NCBI GenBank assembly: GCA_902506225.1
Contig: LR733345.1
Span: 992,001 to 1,056,000 of the forward strand
DNA: 64,000 nucleotides
Source: Faucicola sp902506225
GTDB taxonomy: Bacteria > Pseudomonadota > Gammaproteobacteria > Pseudomonadales > Moraxellaceae
Direction: 5' to 3'
In this document: in pieces, positions 25,683-34,657 of the stretch
Layout of the letters: each line of letters starts with the position of its first letter
How positions within the stretch are numbered: position 1 is the first letter of the stretch
Position numbers and translations under genes: made by a program
The notes under the pieces: model-generated
Databases searched by the model: none
What the model was told of the DNA's origin: nothing
Seen by the model: only the letters and a program-made list of their open reading frames with translations

Positions 25683-27151
25683 ATATAACCCGTCAAATTA
25701 ATAATCGAAAAATTGGCAAATCACCCAGTCAATTGGGCGAGCAAAGCATTCCTATTTATGGTGATAAAGCAACAGCCACCAGTGAGACCAAGCCCCTGAC
25801 TTGGCGTTTGGCGCATTATGACTCAGTGCTAGATTTGGCAACCTATGAAAGCCTAAAAGGGTTTGAAGGTCTAAAAAATGCCTTGGCTAAATCTGCCAAA
25901 GAAGTGGGCAACATGATTAAAGATGCCAACGTGCGTGGACGTGGTGGTGCAGGCTTTAATGCAGGTCTTAAATGGACCTTTATGACGCCACCCGATGGCG
26001 GACCCCGTTACTTGATTTGTAACGCAGATGAGATGGAGCCAGGCACGTTTAAAGACCGTCTATTAATGGAGCGCCTACCATTTCAGCTGATTGAAGGGAT
26101 GATTATCTCAGGCTATGCCATTGGCGCAACCGCAGGGTATATTTTTATCCGTGGTGAGTACATTGAAGCCGCTAAACGCCTAAATAATGCATTAGATGAA
26201 TGCCGTGCCAAAGGGTATTTAGGCGATAATATCCTAGGTTCAGGCTATAGCTTTGATTTACAAGTGCATACCGGTGCAGGTCGTTATATCTGTGGTGAAG
26301 AAACTGCGCTCATTAACTCACTTGAAGGTCGCCGTGCCAATCCACGTACCAAGCCACCCTTCCCACAAGTATCAGGGGCATGGGGTCGTCCCACTGTGGT
26401 CAATAACGTAGAGTCTTTAAACAACATGCCGGGCATCATGCTGCATGGCGTAGAATGGTATAAAGGCTTGGCACAAGGCAAATCAGAAAACCCCGGCACT
26501 AAAATTATGGGTTGTTCAGGTCTAGTCAATGAACCAGGGCTATGGGAACTGCCATTTGGTACTACCGCTCGCGAAATTATTTTTGATTATGCCAAAGGTA
26601 TGAAAGACGGTCGTAAATTAAAAGCTTGGTTACCAGGTGGTGCGTCAACTGACTTCTTAACCGCCAGTGACGAGCATTTAGACCTGCCAATGGACTTTGA
26701 ACCCATCATGAAAGCGGGTAGCCGTTTAGGTACCTGCTTGATTATGGTGGTAGATGAATCGCAAGATATGGTGTCACTGTCGCTCAATTTGCAAAAATTC
26801 TTTGCCCGTGAATCCTGCGGTTGGTGTACGCCTTGCCGTGATGGGTTGCCATGGGGAGTCAAAACCTTGCATGCCATCGATACAGGCAATGGTCAACCTG
26901 TCGATATTGACGTATTGCGCCAATTGACCAAAGATTTGTGGTTAGGTAAAACCTTCTGTGCCCACGCACCGGGTGCGGTTGAGCCATTACAAAGTGCGTT
27001 AAAATACTTTTTACCAGAATTTGAAGCCAAAATTGGTAACAATGTGGCGCCTGAAGAACAATTGTCCCCAACGGGCGTGCCTTCATCTGCAAATAGCGGA
27101 AAAGTTGAAGTGTATCAACCGGTTAAGGCCACCAATGGGCAATCAGTGTAA
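25679..27151 (+). CDS. nuoF: NADH-quinone oxidoreductase subunit F (NADH/FMN site)
   Basis: NuoF oxidises NADH and passes electrons by FMN to cluster N3. At 490 residues it carries the FMN/NADH loop NVRGRGGAGFNAGLKW, the NADEMEPGTFKDR stretch, TGAGRYICGEETALI, and the 4Fe-4S cysteines in ESCGWCTPCRDG with the last Cys in FCAHAPG. It is longer than E. coli NuoF (445), with a polar N-terminal extension of about 40 residues and a 30-residue tail. Confidence 0.96.
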   Translation: MNITRQINNRKIGKSPSQLGEQSIPIYGDKATATSETKPLTWRLAHYDSVLDLATYESLKGFEGLKNALAKSAKEVGNMIKDANVRGRGGAGFNAGLKWTFMTPPDGGPRYLICNADEMEPGTFKDRLLMERLPFQLIEGMIISGYAIGATAGYIFIRGEYIEAAKRLNNALDECRAKGYLGDNILGSGYSFDLQVHTGAGRYICGEETALINSLEGRRANPRTKPPFPQVSGAWGRPTVVNNVESLNNMPGIMLHGVEWYKGLAQGKSENPGTKIMGCSGLVNEPGLWELPFGTTAREIIFDYAKGMKDGRKLKAWLPGGASTDFLTASDEHLDLPMDFEPIMKAGSRLGTCLIMVVDESQDMVSLSLNLQKFFARESCGWCTPCRDGLPWGVKTLHAIDTGNGQPVDIDVLRQLTKDLWLGKTFCAHAPGAVEPLQSALKYFLPEFEAKIGNNVAPEEQLSPTGVPSSANSGKVEVYQPVKATNGQSV

Positions 27152-27160
27152 GGAATTAGC

Positions 27161-30157
27161 ATGGCAATTATTCATATAGACGGTCAAGACGTCGAAGTTG
27201 ATGGTGCCGATAACTTGCTACAAGCTTGTTTATCGCTTGGCATCGATATCCCTTATTTTTGTTATCATCCAGCATTGGGCTCGGTGGGTTCTTGCCGCCA
27301 ATGTGCCGTCAAGCAATATAATAACAAAGAAGATTATGAAGCGGGTCGTGGTCGTTTGGTCATGTCGTGTATGGTCAATCCGACCCCAGACATGTGGATC
27401 TCAGTGACGGATGCAGAAGTGAAAAACTTCCGTAAAAGCTTGGTTGAGTTCTTAATGACTAATCACCCCCATGACTGTCCAACCTGTGAAGAGGGCGGTC
27501 ATTGTCACTTGCAAGATATGACCTACATGTCAGGTCACAATCATCGTAAATACCGCTTTACTAAACGTACTCACCAAAACCAAGACTTGGGTCCATTTAT
27601 CAATCATGAGATGAACCGCTGTATCGCTTGTTATCGCTGCGTGCGTTATTACAAAGACTATGCAGGTGGTGAGGATTTAGGGGTTTACGCATCAGCAAGC
27701 CGTGTGTACTTTGGTCGTGATAAAGACGGTCAGTTTGAAAGTGAATTTTCAGGCAACCTTACCGAAGTTTGTCCAACCGGGGTATTTACCGACAAAACTC
27801 ACTCAGAGCGCTACAATCGTAAATGGGACATGCAATATGCCCCAAGCATTTGTCATGGCTGTTCGGCAGGTTGTAATATCTCAGCGGGTGAGCGCTATGG
27901 TGAATTGCGCCGTATCGAAAACCGTTTTAATGGTGAAGTCAACGCTTACTTCCTCTGTGACCGTGGTCGTTTCGGCTATGGTTATGTCAATCGTGTTGAC
28001 CGTCCGATCTTAGCGGTAGAGCGTATCAATGGTAAACAAACCAATCTAAGCATTGACCATACTATCGATGCCATCAAAAATCGGTTGCAAGGCAAAAAAG
28101 CCGTCGGTATTGGTTCACCTGTTGCCAGCCTTGAATCAAACTATGCCCTAAAACGCTTAGTCGGTGCCGAAAATTTTAGTATTGGTATTACCAGTCAAGA
28201 AAAAACTGTGGTACAAAAATGCATCGATGTATTGACCACAGAAAACATTCATAATCCAAGCATGCGTGAGATTGAGGATTATGATGCGGTATTAATTTTG
28301 GGTGAAGATATTACCCAAACCAGTCCACGTATTGCACTGGCAGTACGCCAAGCGGCAAAAAATCGCGCCAAACAAATGGCAGATGCGCTAAAAACGCCAG
28401 ATTTCTTGGCAGAGCCTGTGGCTCGTATCGGTCAAAAAGACTACAGCCCAATCTTTATTGTGGATGTCAAAGATACGCGCCTTGATGATATTGCTGAAGT
28501 AAGCTGCGTTGCTACCCCAAGCGATATCGCTGAACTAGGCTTTAGCATTGCTGAGCACATGAAAACGTTGGCTACCTCACAATTACCAAAAGATTTGGTC
28601 ATCGATGAAGACGATAATACTGATATGCAAGCATTTGCTAAACATATCGCCCAGACGCTGCTTAAAGCAACCAAACCACTTATCATCTCAGGCTCGTCAC
28701 TGTACCACACCGCCATCATAGAAGCGGCGGCACAAATTGCCAATATTGCTGAGCAAAAACGTGGTGAAGTGGTCATTTATGAAAAAGGCGTGGTTGAAGC
28801 CCACAACGTCCAAGTGGATGCAGAAATTGCCAAAATCGATGCAGAGCAAGCCAAACTCAAACAAGAGATGGATGAAGCGGCATTTGCTGAACAAGCCAAG
28901 CAAGTTAAACGCCCAAGCCGTATGAACCCGACCAAAGGCTATCAAGAAAAAGCCGGTTTGTACTTATCAGTACCTGCTGCCAATAGCATAGGCGTCAACT
29001 TGCTCGGTGGTAAAGCGATTGATGAATTAGGTGATGATGCCGATGTGGTGATTGTCATGGAAAATGACATCAGCCGCCGCTTAACCGCTGAGCAAATGAA
29101 CCAATTGCTAATCAACAAATCATTGATTGTACTTGATCATGAAGCTTACCAATGGCATAACCAGGCTGATGTAATGGTACCTGTAGCAACCTTTGCAGAA
29201 GCGGACGGTACACTAATCTCAGCAGAAGGTCGTGCACAGCGTTTCTTCCAAGTCTATGATCCCGTTTACTATCGCCCGCACAGCATGGTGAAAGAAAGCT
29301 GGCGTTGGTTGCATGCGGTAGAGTCTGAGCTCAATGGCCGTGCGATTGACTGGACGCAGCTTGATGATGTGATTACTGCGGTCGCAGACACCAATCCACA
29401 ATTAGCCGCAATCAGACAAGCAGCGCCATCAGCCGATTACCGTATTACTGGTCTAAAAGTCGCGCGTGAGCCACGCCGTTATTCAGGTCGTACAGCGATG
29501 CGTGCACCGATTTCTGTGCATGAGCCAGAGCAGCCTAAAGATATCGATACGGGCCTCACCTTCTCACAAGAAGGTTATGTGGGCACCCAAACGGATTCAT
29601 CAATGATTCCATTTGCTTGGTCAGCAGGTTGGAACTCACCGCAAGCTTGGAATAAATACCAAGATAAAGTGGGTGGTCATCTAAAACATGGCGATCCAGG
29701 GGTGCGTATTTTTGATGCGTTAACGCCATTGCCAAAACGTGAGTATATTGCGCCTGCGGCAGCTAGCCAACAAGGTTCCACCCAGCTAGTGCCTGTGTAT
29801 AATATTTTTGCGAGTGATGAACTCACTGCCCGTAGTGACGTGGTCGCCTCACAATTGCTACCAGCTGCTTTTAGTGTATCAACGGATGATGCGGATAAAT
29901 GGCAGTTGCAATCAGGTGATATGTTAACGGTCACAGTGAAGGGTGTAACGACCACATTACCTGTGCAGCTTGTCGATTATTTAGCCGAAAGCTGTGTGGG
30001 CTATCCTGTGGGTCAGGCGGGTGAATTAGAAGCCCTGCTAGGGCAGCCTTATACGGAGATCAGTATCGTAAAATCAGCAACTACCAACACTGTCGTACCA
30101 CCAGCAGCTAATAATGGTGGCGTGACAGCTCAAGTAACTCCAGGGGAGGGGGTATAA
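27161..30157 (+). CDS. nuoG: NADH-quinone oxidoreductase subunit G
   Basis: This is the large Fe-S subunit of 998 residues (E. coli 908). In order: 2Fe-2S ferredoxin domain CYHPALGSVGSCRQC, the His/Cys 4Fe-4S motif HDCPTCEEGGHCHLQD, CIACYRCVRYYKDYAG with CPTGVF, then the N7-type cluster CHGCSAGCN and its last Cys in FLCDRGRFGYGY. The rest is the molybdopterin-oxidoreductase-like domain without cofactor. A Lys/Glu/Gln-rich helical insert (about residues 560-600, EIAKIDAEQAKLKQEMDEA) accounts for part of the extra length. The stop shares a base with the nuoH start (TAATG). Confidence 0.95.
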   Translation: MAIIHIDGQDVEVDGADNLLQACLSLGIDIPYFCYHPALGSVGSCRQCAVKQYNNKEDYEAGRGRLVMSCMVNPTPDMWISVTDAEVKNFRKSLVEFLMTNHPHDCPTCEEGGHCHLQDMTYMSGHNHRKYRFTKRTHQNQDLGPFINHEMNRCIACYRCVRYYKDYAGGEDLGVYASASRVYFGRDKDGQFESEFSGNLTEVCPTGVFTDKTHSERYNRKWDMQYAPSICHGCSAGCNISAGERYGELRRIENRFNGEVNAYFLCDRGRFGYGYVNRVDRPILAVERINGKQTNLSIDHTIDAIKNRLQGKKAVGIGSPVASLESNYALKRLVGAENFSIGITSQEKTVVQKCIDVLTTENIHNPSMREIEDYDAVLILGEDITQTSPRIALAVRQAAKNRAKQMADALKTPDFLAEPVARIGQKDYSPIFIVDVKDTRLDDIAEVSCVATPSDIAELGFSIAEHMKTLATSQLPKDLVIDEDDNTDMQAFAKHIAQTLLKATKPLIISGSSLYHTAIIEAAAQIANIAEQKRGEVVIYEKGVVEAHNVQVDAEIAKIDAEQAKLKQEMDEAAFAEQAKQVKRPSRMNPTKGYQEKAGLYLSVPAANSIGVNLLGGKAIDELGDDADVVIVMENDISRRLTAEQMNQLLINKSLIVLDHEAYQWHNQADVMVPVATFAEADGTLISAEGRAQRFFQVYDPVYYRPHSMVKESWRWLHAVESELNGRAIDWTQLDDVITAVADTNPQLAAIRQAAPSADYRITGLKVAREPRRYSGRTAMRAPISVHEPEQPKDIDTGLTFSQEGYVGTQTDSSMIPFAWSAGWNSPQAWNKYQDKVGGHLKHGDPGVRIFDALTPLPKREYIAPAAASQQGSTQLVPVYNIFASDELTARSDVVASQLLPAAFSVSTDDADKWQLQSGDMLTVTVKGVTTTLPVQLVDYLAESCVGYPVGQAGELEALLGQPYTEISIVKSATTNTVVPPAANNGGVTAQVTPGEGV

Positions 30158-31212
30158 TGGATTATTCTGTTAGACAGATGCCCGATTTACCTGCATGGCT
30201 GGCTGGGGTAATGTCCCCTGAAGCTTGGTCAATTGTATTTTTGGCAGTGCAATCAATTGTTATTTTCTTGGCGGTGGTGATTTTTGCTGCGTTGATGATT
30301 CCTTATGAACGTCGCATGTTGGCACTATGGCAAGACCGTTATGGTCCAAACCGTGTGGGTTGGCAAGGTTCGCTACAAGTTGCCGCGGATATGCTTAAAA
30401 TCTTCTTTAAAGAAGACTGGACACCCAAATTTGCCGATAAATTTATCTTTATCTTGGCGCCTGCGATTTCATTGTTTACCGCTTTAGCCGCTTATATCAT
30501 TGTACCAGTTACGCCATCACTCGGTGGCGCAGACTGGAGCATCGGTATTTTGTTCTTTTTTGCGATGGCAGGGTTGGCGGTTTATGCCGTGATGTTTGGT
30601 GGCTGGGCATCAGCCAATAAATATGCCTTGCTCGGTGGTCTACGTTCTGCTGCCCAAACCATTAGTTATGAAGTCTTTCTCGGATTATCGCTAATGGGTG
30701 TGGTGGCGTTGGCAGGGTCATTTAACTTACGCGATATCGTATACTCACAAGCGGGTGGTTTTTGGCACTGGAATGTGTTTGGTCAAATTTTAGGGTTCTT
30801 AACCTTTATGGTCGCAGGTGTGGCAGTCACCCACCGTTTCCCATTTGACCAGCCAGAAGCAGAGCAAGAATTGGCAGAAGGTTATCATGTTGAATACTCA
30901 GGTATGAAATTTGGTATGTTCTTTGTCGGTGAGTATGTGAATATCGTGTTGGTATCATCGCTGATTACTATTTTATTCTTTGGTGGTTGGTTGCCATTAT
31001 TTGATGGACTGAGTTTTATCCCGCCGATTATTTGGTTCATGTTAAAAACGCTGTTTTTCATGACCATGTTTGTATTGGCGCGTGGTGCGCTGATGCGTCC
31101 ACGTTATGACCAAGTAATGAACTTTGGCTGGAAAATTTGTCTACCCATTACCTTGATTAATTTACTCGCGACGGCAGCCTTCATATTATGGCGCACCCAT
31201 GGTGTAGGGTAA
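30157..31212 (+). CDS. nuoH: NADH-quinone oxidoreductase subunit H
   Basis: This membrane subunit contacts the quinone chamber. The 351 residues form eight or more transmembrane helices, with the conserved ERRMLALWQDRYGPNRVGW loop after helix 1, RSAAQTISYEVFLGLSLMGV, and the acidic RFPFDQPEAEQELAEGYHVEYSGMKF loop. The overlap with nuoG suggests coupling. Confidence 0.96.
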   Translation: MDYSVRQMPDLPAWLAGVMSPEAWSIVFLAVQSIVIFLAVVIFAALMIPYERRMLALWQDRYGPNRVGWQGSLQVAADMLKIFFKEDWTPKFADKFIFILAPAISLFTALAAYIIVPVTPSLGGADWSIGILFFFAMAGLAVYAVMFGGWASANKYALLGGLRSAAQTISYEVFLGLSLMGVVALAGSFNLRDIVYSQAGGFWHWNVFGQILGFLTFMVAGVAVTHRFPFDQPEAEQELAEGYHVEYSGMKFGMFFVGEYVNIVLVSSLITILFFGGWLPLFDGLSFIPPIIWFMLKTLFFMTMFVLARGALMRPRYDQVMNFGWKICLPITLINLLATAAFILWRTHGVG

Positions 31213-31227
31213 GGTGGAGATTAACGT

Positions 31228-31779
31228 ATGTATTTGACTATGGTAAAAAACACGATTACGGGTTTTGGCTCAATTCTGCGAACCCTAATCATGGTCGCAA
31301 GTCATGCGACCCGTAAACGTGATACGATTTTATACCCAGAACAACCTGTTCCGGTACCGCCGCGTTTTCGGGGGCGGATTGTACTGACACGTGATCCAGA
31401 TGGGGATGAGCGCTGTGTGGCGTGTAATTTATGTGCTGTCGCTTGCCCAGTGGGTTGTATTTCACTGCAAAAAGCAGAACGTGAAGACGGACGCTGGTAT
31501 CCAGAGTTTTTCCGTATTAATTTTTCGCGTTGTATCTTTTGTGGTATGTGTGAAGAAGCGTGCCCGACAACGGCCATTCAGATGACGCCAGATTTTGAGC
31601 TCGGTGAATATAACCGTCAAAACTTGGTGTATGAAAAAGAGCATTTGTTAATTTCAGGCCCGGGTAAATTTCCTGACTACAATTATTACCGTGTGACTGG
31701 GATGGCGACCAAAGATAAACCTAAAGGGGCGCACCAAAATGAGTCTGCGCCGATTGATTTACGGAGTTTATTGCCATGA
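31228..31779 (+). CDS. nuoI: NADH-quinone oxidoreductase subunit I
   Basis: NuoI binds two 4Fe-4S clusters (N6a, N6b) with two ferredoxin motifs: CVACNLCAVACPVGCI and CIFCGMCEEACPTTAI. The protein is 183 residues. GGTGGAG precedes the ATG by 8 nt; a second Met four codons on is a possible alternative. Its last codon overlaps the nuoJ start (ATGA). Confidence 0.96.
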   Translation: MYLTMVKNTITGFGSILRTLIMVASHATRKRDTILYPEQPVPVPPRFRGRIVLTRDPDGDERCVACNLCAVACPVGCISLQKAEREDGRWYPEFFRINFSRCIFCGMCEEACPTTAIQMTPDFELGEYNRQNLVYEKEHLLISGPGKFPDYNYYRVTGMATKDKPKGAHQNESAPIDLRSLLP

Positions 31780-32420
31780 TAAGCGGAGCAACGATAGGGT
31801 TTTATTTATTAGCGATTGTCGCTATTTTGGCTAGTTTGCGCGTGATTACTCGTACCAATCCTGTGCATGCGTTATTAAACATGATTGTCACGCTGCTGGC
31901 GTTATCCGGTATTTTCTTTGCCTTAGGCGCGCCATTTGCTGGTGCGCTTGAAATCATCGTTTACGCCGGTGCGATTATGGTTCTGTTCGTTTTTGTGGTG
32001 ATGATGCTAAACTTAGGTACCCAAAGCACCTTAGAAGAAGAAAGCTGGTTATCATCCTCGGCTTGGGCAGTGCCGGCAGGACTTGCATTTATTGTGGGTT
32101 TGACGCTGTTTAGTTTGATTGGCATGAAACATGGTTCTGAAGGAATGATGCCAGCGTTTATTGGGGTGGAGCCAGTTACGCCAAAAATGATCGGTGCCAA
32201 ATTATTTACCGAATATTTATTGTTGGTCGAAATTGCAGGGTTTTTATTACTAGCGGGTTTGGTGGCGGCTTATCATTTGGCAAAATCTGCCTTGGATGAT
32301 GAAAACGAAAGTCATAATAGTGAGCTTGGTAATACCATACAACCTGCCTTAACGAATTTTATTGATAAAGAGCCCAGCCAACCGGCTGTGTTACGCGAAG
32401 TTCAGGAGGAGAAGGCATAA
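31776..32420 (+). CDS. nuoJ: NADH-quinone oxidoreductase subunit J
   Basis: This 214-residue membrane subunit has five transmembrane helices. VHALLNMIVTLLALSGIFFALGAPFAG and EIIVYAGAIMVLFVFVVMMLNLG, with the pi-bulge region, are the NuoJ signature. About 40 polar residues follow the last helix. Four-nucleotide overlap with nuoI and one-nucleotide overlap with nuoK indicate a tightly coupled operon. Confidence 0.95.
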   Translation: MISGATIGFYLLAIVAILASLRVITRTNPVHALLNMIVTLLALSGIFFALGAPFAGALEIIVYAGAIMVLFVFVVMMLNLGTQSTLEEESWLSSSAWAVPAGLAFIVGLTLFSLIGMKHGSEGMMPAFIGVEPVTPKMIGAKLFTEYLLLVEIAGFLLLAGLVAAYHLAKSALDDENESHNSELGNTIQPALTNFIDKEPSQPAVLREVQEEKA

Positions 32421-32743
32421 TGGGACACTTTCCATTAGAGCATGTGCCATTAGAGCACGGTCTAATCTTGTCAGCGATTTTGTTTGCCATTGGTTTTTGT
32501 GGTGTGATGGTACGACGTAATTTTTTGTTTATGTTGATGAGTCTTGAGATTATGATGAATGCTGCTGCCTTAGCATTTGTAGTGGCAGGTAGTCGCTGGG
32601 TCAGTCCTGACGGACAAATTATGTTTATTTTGGTGCTAACTTTGGCAGCCGCTGAAGTTGCAATTGGGTTGGCTATTCTTTTACAGTTTTATCATAAGCG
32701 TGGTCATTTAGATGTCGATACGGCAAATGAGATGAAAGGGTGA
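32420..32743 (+). CDS. nuoK: NADH-quinone oxidoreductase subunit K
   Basis: This proton-path subunit is 107 residues with three helices. It contains conserved acidic residues in SLEIMMNAAALAFV and TLAAAEVAIGLAILL, which are the two membrane glutamates essential in NuoK. Confidence 0.96.
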   Translation: MGHFPLEHVPLEHGLILSAILFAIGFCGVMVRRNFLFMLMSLEIMMNAAALAFVVAGSRWVSPDGQIMFILVLTLAAAEVAIGLAILLQFYHKRGHLDVDTANEMKG

Positions 32744-32750
32744 AATCAAA

Positions 32751-34652
32751 ATGAGTATGTTACCTTTAACCTTTATGCTGCCGCTGATTGGCTTTCTGAT
32801 TCTAGCGACCATGCGTGACCGCTTAAGCGAAAACGCAGCCGCAGTGGTCGGTGTCGGCAGTATGGGTTTGGCTGCTTTGTGTGCCTTGATGGCAGGCAGT
32901 GATTTTTTAATGAACCACCCACAAGGCGCTGTCATTAATCAGCCATTGTGGACGTGGATGCAAGTCGGTAGTTTTGCCCCAAAATTTGGTCTCATGCTCG
33001 ATGGTTTGGGCGTGACCATGATGGGCGTAATTACCGGTGTCGGTTTTTTAATTCATATTTTCGCGTCATGGTATATGCGCGGTGAAACAGGCTACGCAAG
33101 ATTTTTTAGCTATATGAACCTGTTTGTCGCAAGTATGTTGTTACTTGTGCTTGCTGATAATTTAGTGCTGTTGTACTTAGGTTGGGAAGGCGTTGGTATC
33201 TGTTCTTACTTATTGATTGGTTTTTATTATCACGAGCGCGCCAATGGCCGTGCTGCGATGAAAGCCTTTACCGTAACCCGTGTGGGTGATGTGTTCTTGG
33301 CGTTTGGCTTATTCTTGTTGTTCCGTGAATTGGGTACGTTAAACATCTCAGATATCAATGCCAATGTATCGCAAATGCTAACGTCGGCAGGGTCCACGGT
33401 GACGATTTTTGGTCATAGCTATCCTACCATCAAAGTTGCGGCTGTGATGCTAGTACTGGGTGCGATGGGTAAGTCTGCACAGATTCCGCTGCATTCTTGG
33501 CTTGCCGATGCGATGGCAGGTCCTACGCCTGTTTCAGCCTTGATTCATGCGGCAACGATGGTTACCGCAGGTGTGTACTTAATTGCCCGTTTACATCCTG
33601 TGTTCTTATTGACCCCTGATGTATTGGCAAGTTGGGTGGGTATCGTTGGGGCAACAACATTGTTGGTTGCGGGTTTCTGTGCGCTGGCACAAACCGATAT
33701 CAAACGTATCTTAGCTTATTCGACCATGAGTCAAATCGGCTATATGTTCTTGGCATTAGGGGTAGGCGCTTGGCAAGTTGCGATTTTCCACTTGATGACC
33801 CATGCGTTCTTTAAAGCTTTATTATTCCTAGGGTCAGGTGCTGTTATCTTGGCTTACCATCATGAGCAAAACATCTTTAAAATGGGTGGCTTGTTCTATA
33901 AAAATAAATTCCTATTTGCGGTGTTTGCGATCGGGGGTGGGGCACTTGCTGCGATTCCTTGGATTACAGTTGGTTACTACTCAAAAGATGAAATCATTTG
34001 GGAAACCTTTGCATCAGGTCATATGAATTTATTCTGGATGGCAGTGGTAGGTGCGTTTTTAACCTCGATTTATACGTTTCGTATGATTTGGATTGTGTTC
34101 TTTGGTGAAGAAAAAACGCCTATTCACGATCTTAAAGGTTGGACGTACTGGCTGCCGCTCGCGGTATTGCTAGTGTTATCAACTGCGGTGGGGGCGATGA
34201 TTCATCCACCATTAGCAGGCGTATTGCCACAGAGTTTTAGCGTGATTCACCCTGAGGTAGAATCAGGTAAACACACGGCAGAAATGATTGTGATGGCTGC
34301 GATGTTGGCGGGTTTGATTGTGGGTGCTTTCTTGTTTGCACTGGATAAAGGTCGCATTGTGAGTAAGTTTAACCAAACAGGTTTGGGCCGTGCGCTTAAT
34401 TACTGGTGCTATCATGGTTTAGGCTTTGATGCTTTGTATGATATTGTATTTGTTAAACCATTCTTATTGATTGGTAAATTAATCAAAAATGACCCGATTG
34501 ACCGTACTTGGAATATTTTACCAGCCCTATCGCTGGCAGGTAACCGAGTGGCGACATGGTTCCAATCAGGCTCGATTCGTGGGTATGCTGCAAGCTTTGG
34601 TCTTGGCATGGCAGTATTGTTGGTGTTGGTAATGATGATGATAGGGAAGTAA
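32751..34652 (+). CDS. nuoL: NADH-quinone oxidoreductase subunit L
   Basis: This large antiporter-like proton-pumping subunit is 633 residues. It has about 14 transmembrane helices plus the long lateral helix at the C-terminus. Key motifs are the TM5 glutamate in LYLGWEGVGICSYLLIGFYYHERAN, the TM7 lysine region GAMGKSAQIPLHSWLADAMAGPTPVSALIHAATMVTAGVYL and TM8 histidine. The start was taken at MSMLPLTF. Confidence 0.96.
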   Translation: MSMLPLTFMLPLIGFLILATMRDRLSENAAAVVGVGSMGLAALCALMAGSDFLMNHPQGAVINQPLWTWMQVGSFAPKFGLMLDGLGVTMMGVITGVGFLIHIFASWYMRGETGYARFFSYMNLFVASMLLLVLADNLVLLYLGWEGVGICSYLLIGFYYHERANGRAAMKAFTVTRVGDVFLAFGLFLLFRELGTLNISDINANVSQMLTSAGSTVTIFGHSYPTIKVAAVMLVLGAMGKSAQIPLHSWLADAMAGPTPVSALIHAATMVTAGVYLIARLHPVFLLTPDVLASWVGIVGATTLLVAGFCALAQTDIKRILAYSTMSQIGYMFLALGVGAWQVAIFHLMTHAFFKALLFLGSGAVILAYHHEQNIFKMGGLFYKNKFLFAVFAIGGGALAAIPWITVGYYSKDEIIWETFASGHMNLFWMAVVGAFLTSIYTFRMIWIVFFGEEKTPIHDLKGWTYWLPLAVLLVLSTAVGAMIHPPLAGVLPQSFSVIHPEVESGKHTAEMIVMAAMLAGLIVGAFLFALDKGRIVSKFNQTGLGRALNYWCYHGLGFDALYDIVFVKPFLLIGKLIKNDPIDRTWNILPALSLAGNRVATWFQSGSIRGYAASFGLGMAVLLVLVMMMIGK

Positions 34653-34657
34653 CAGTT

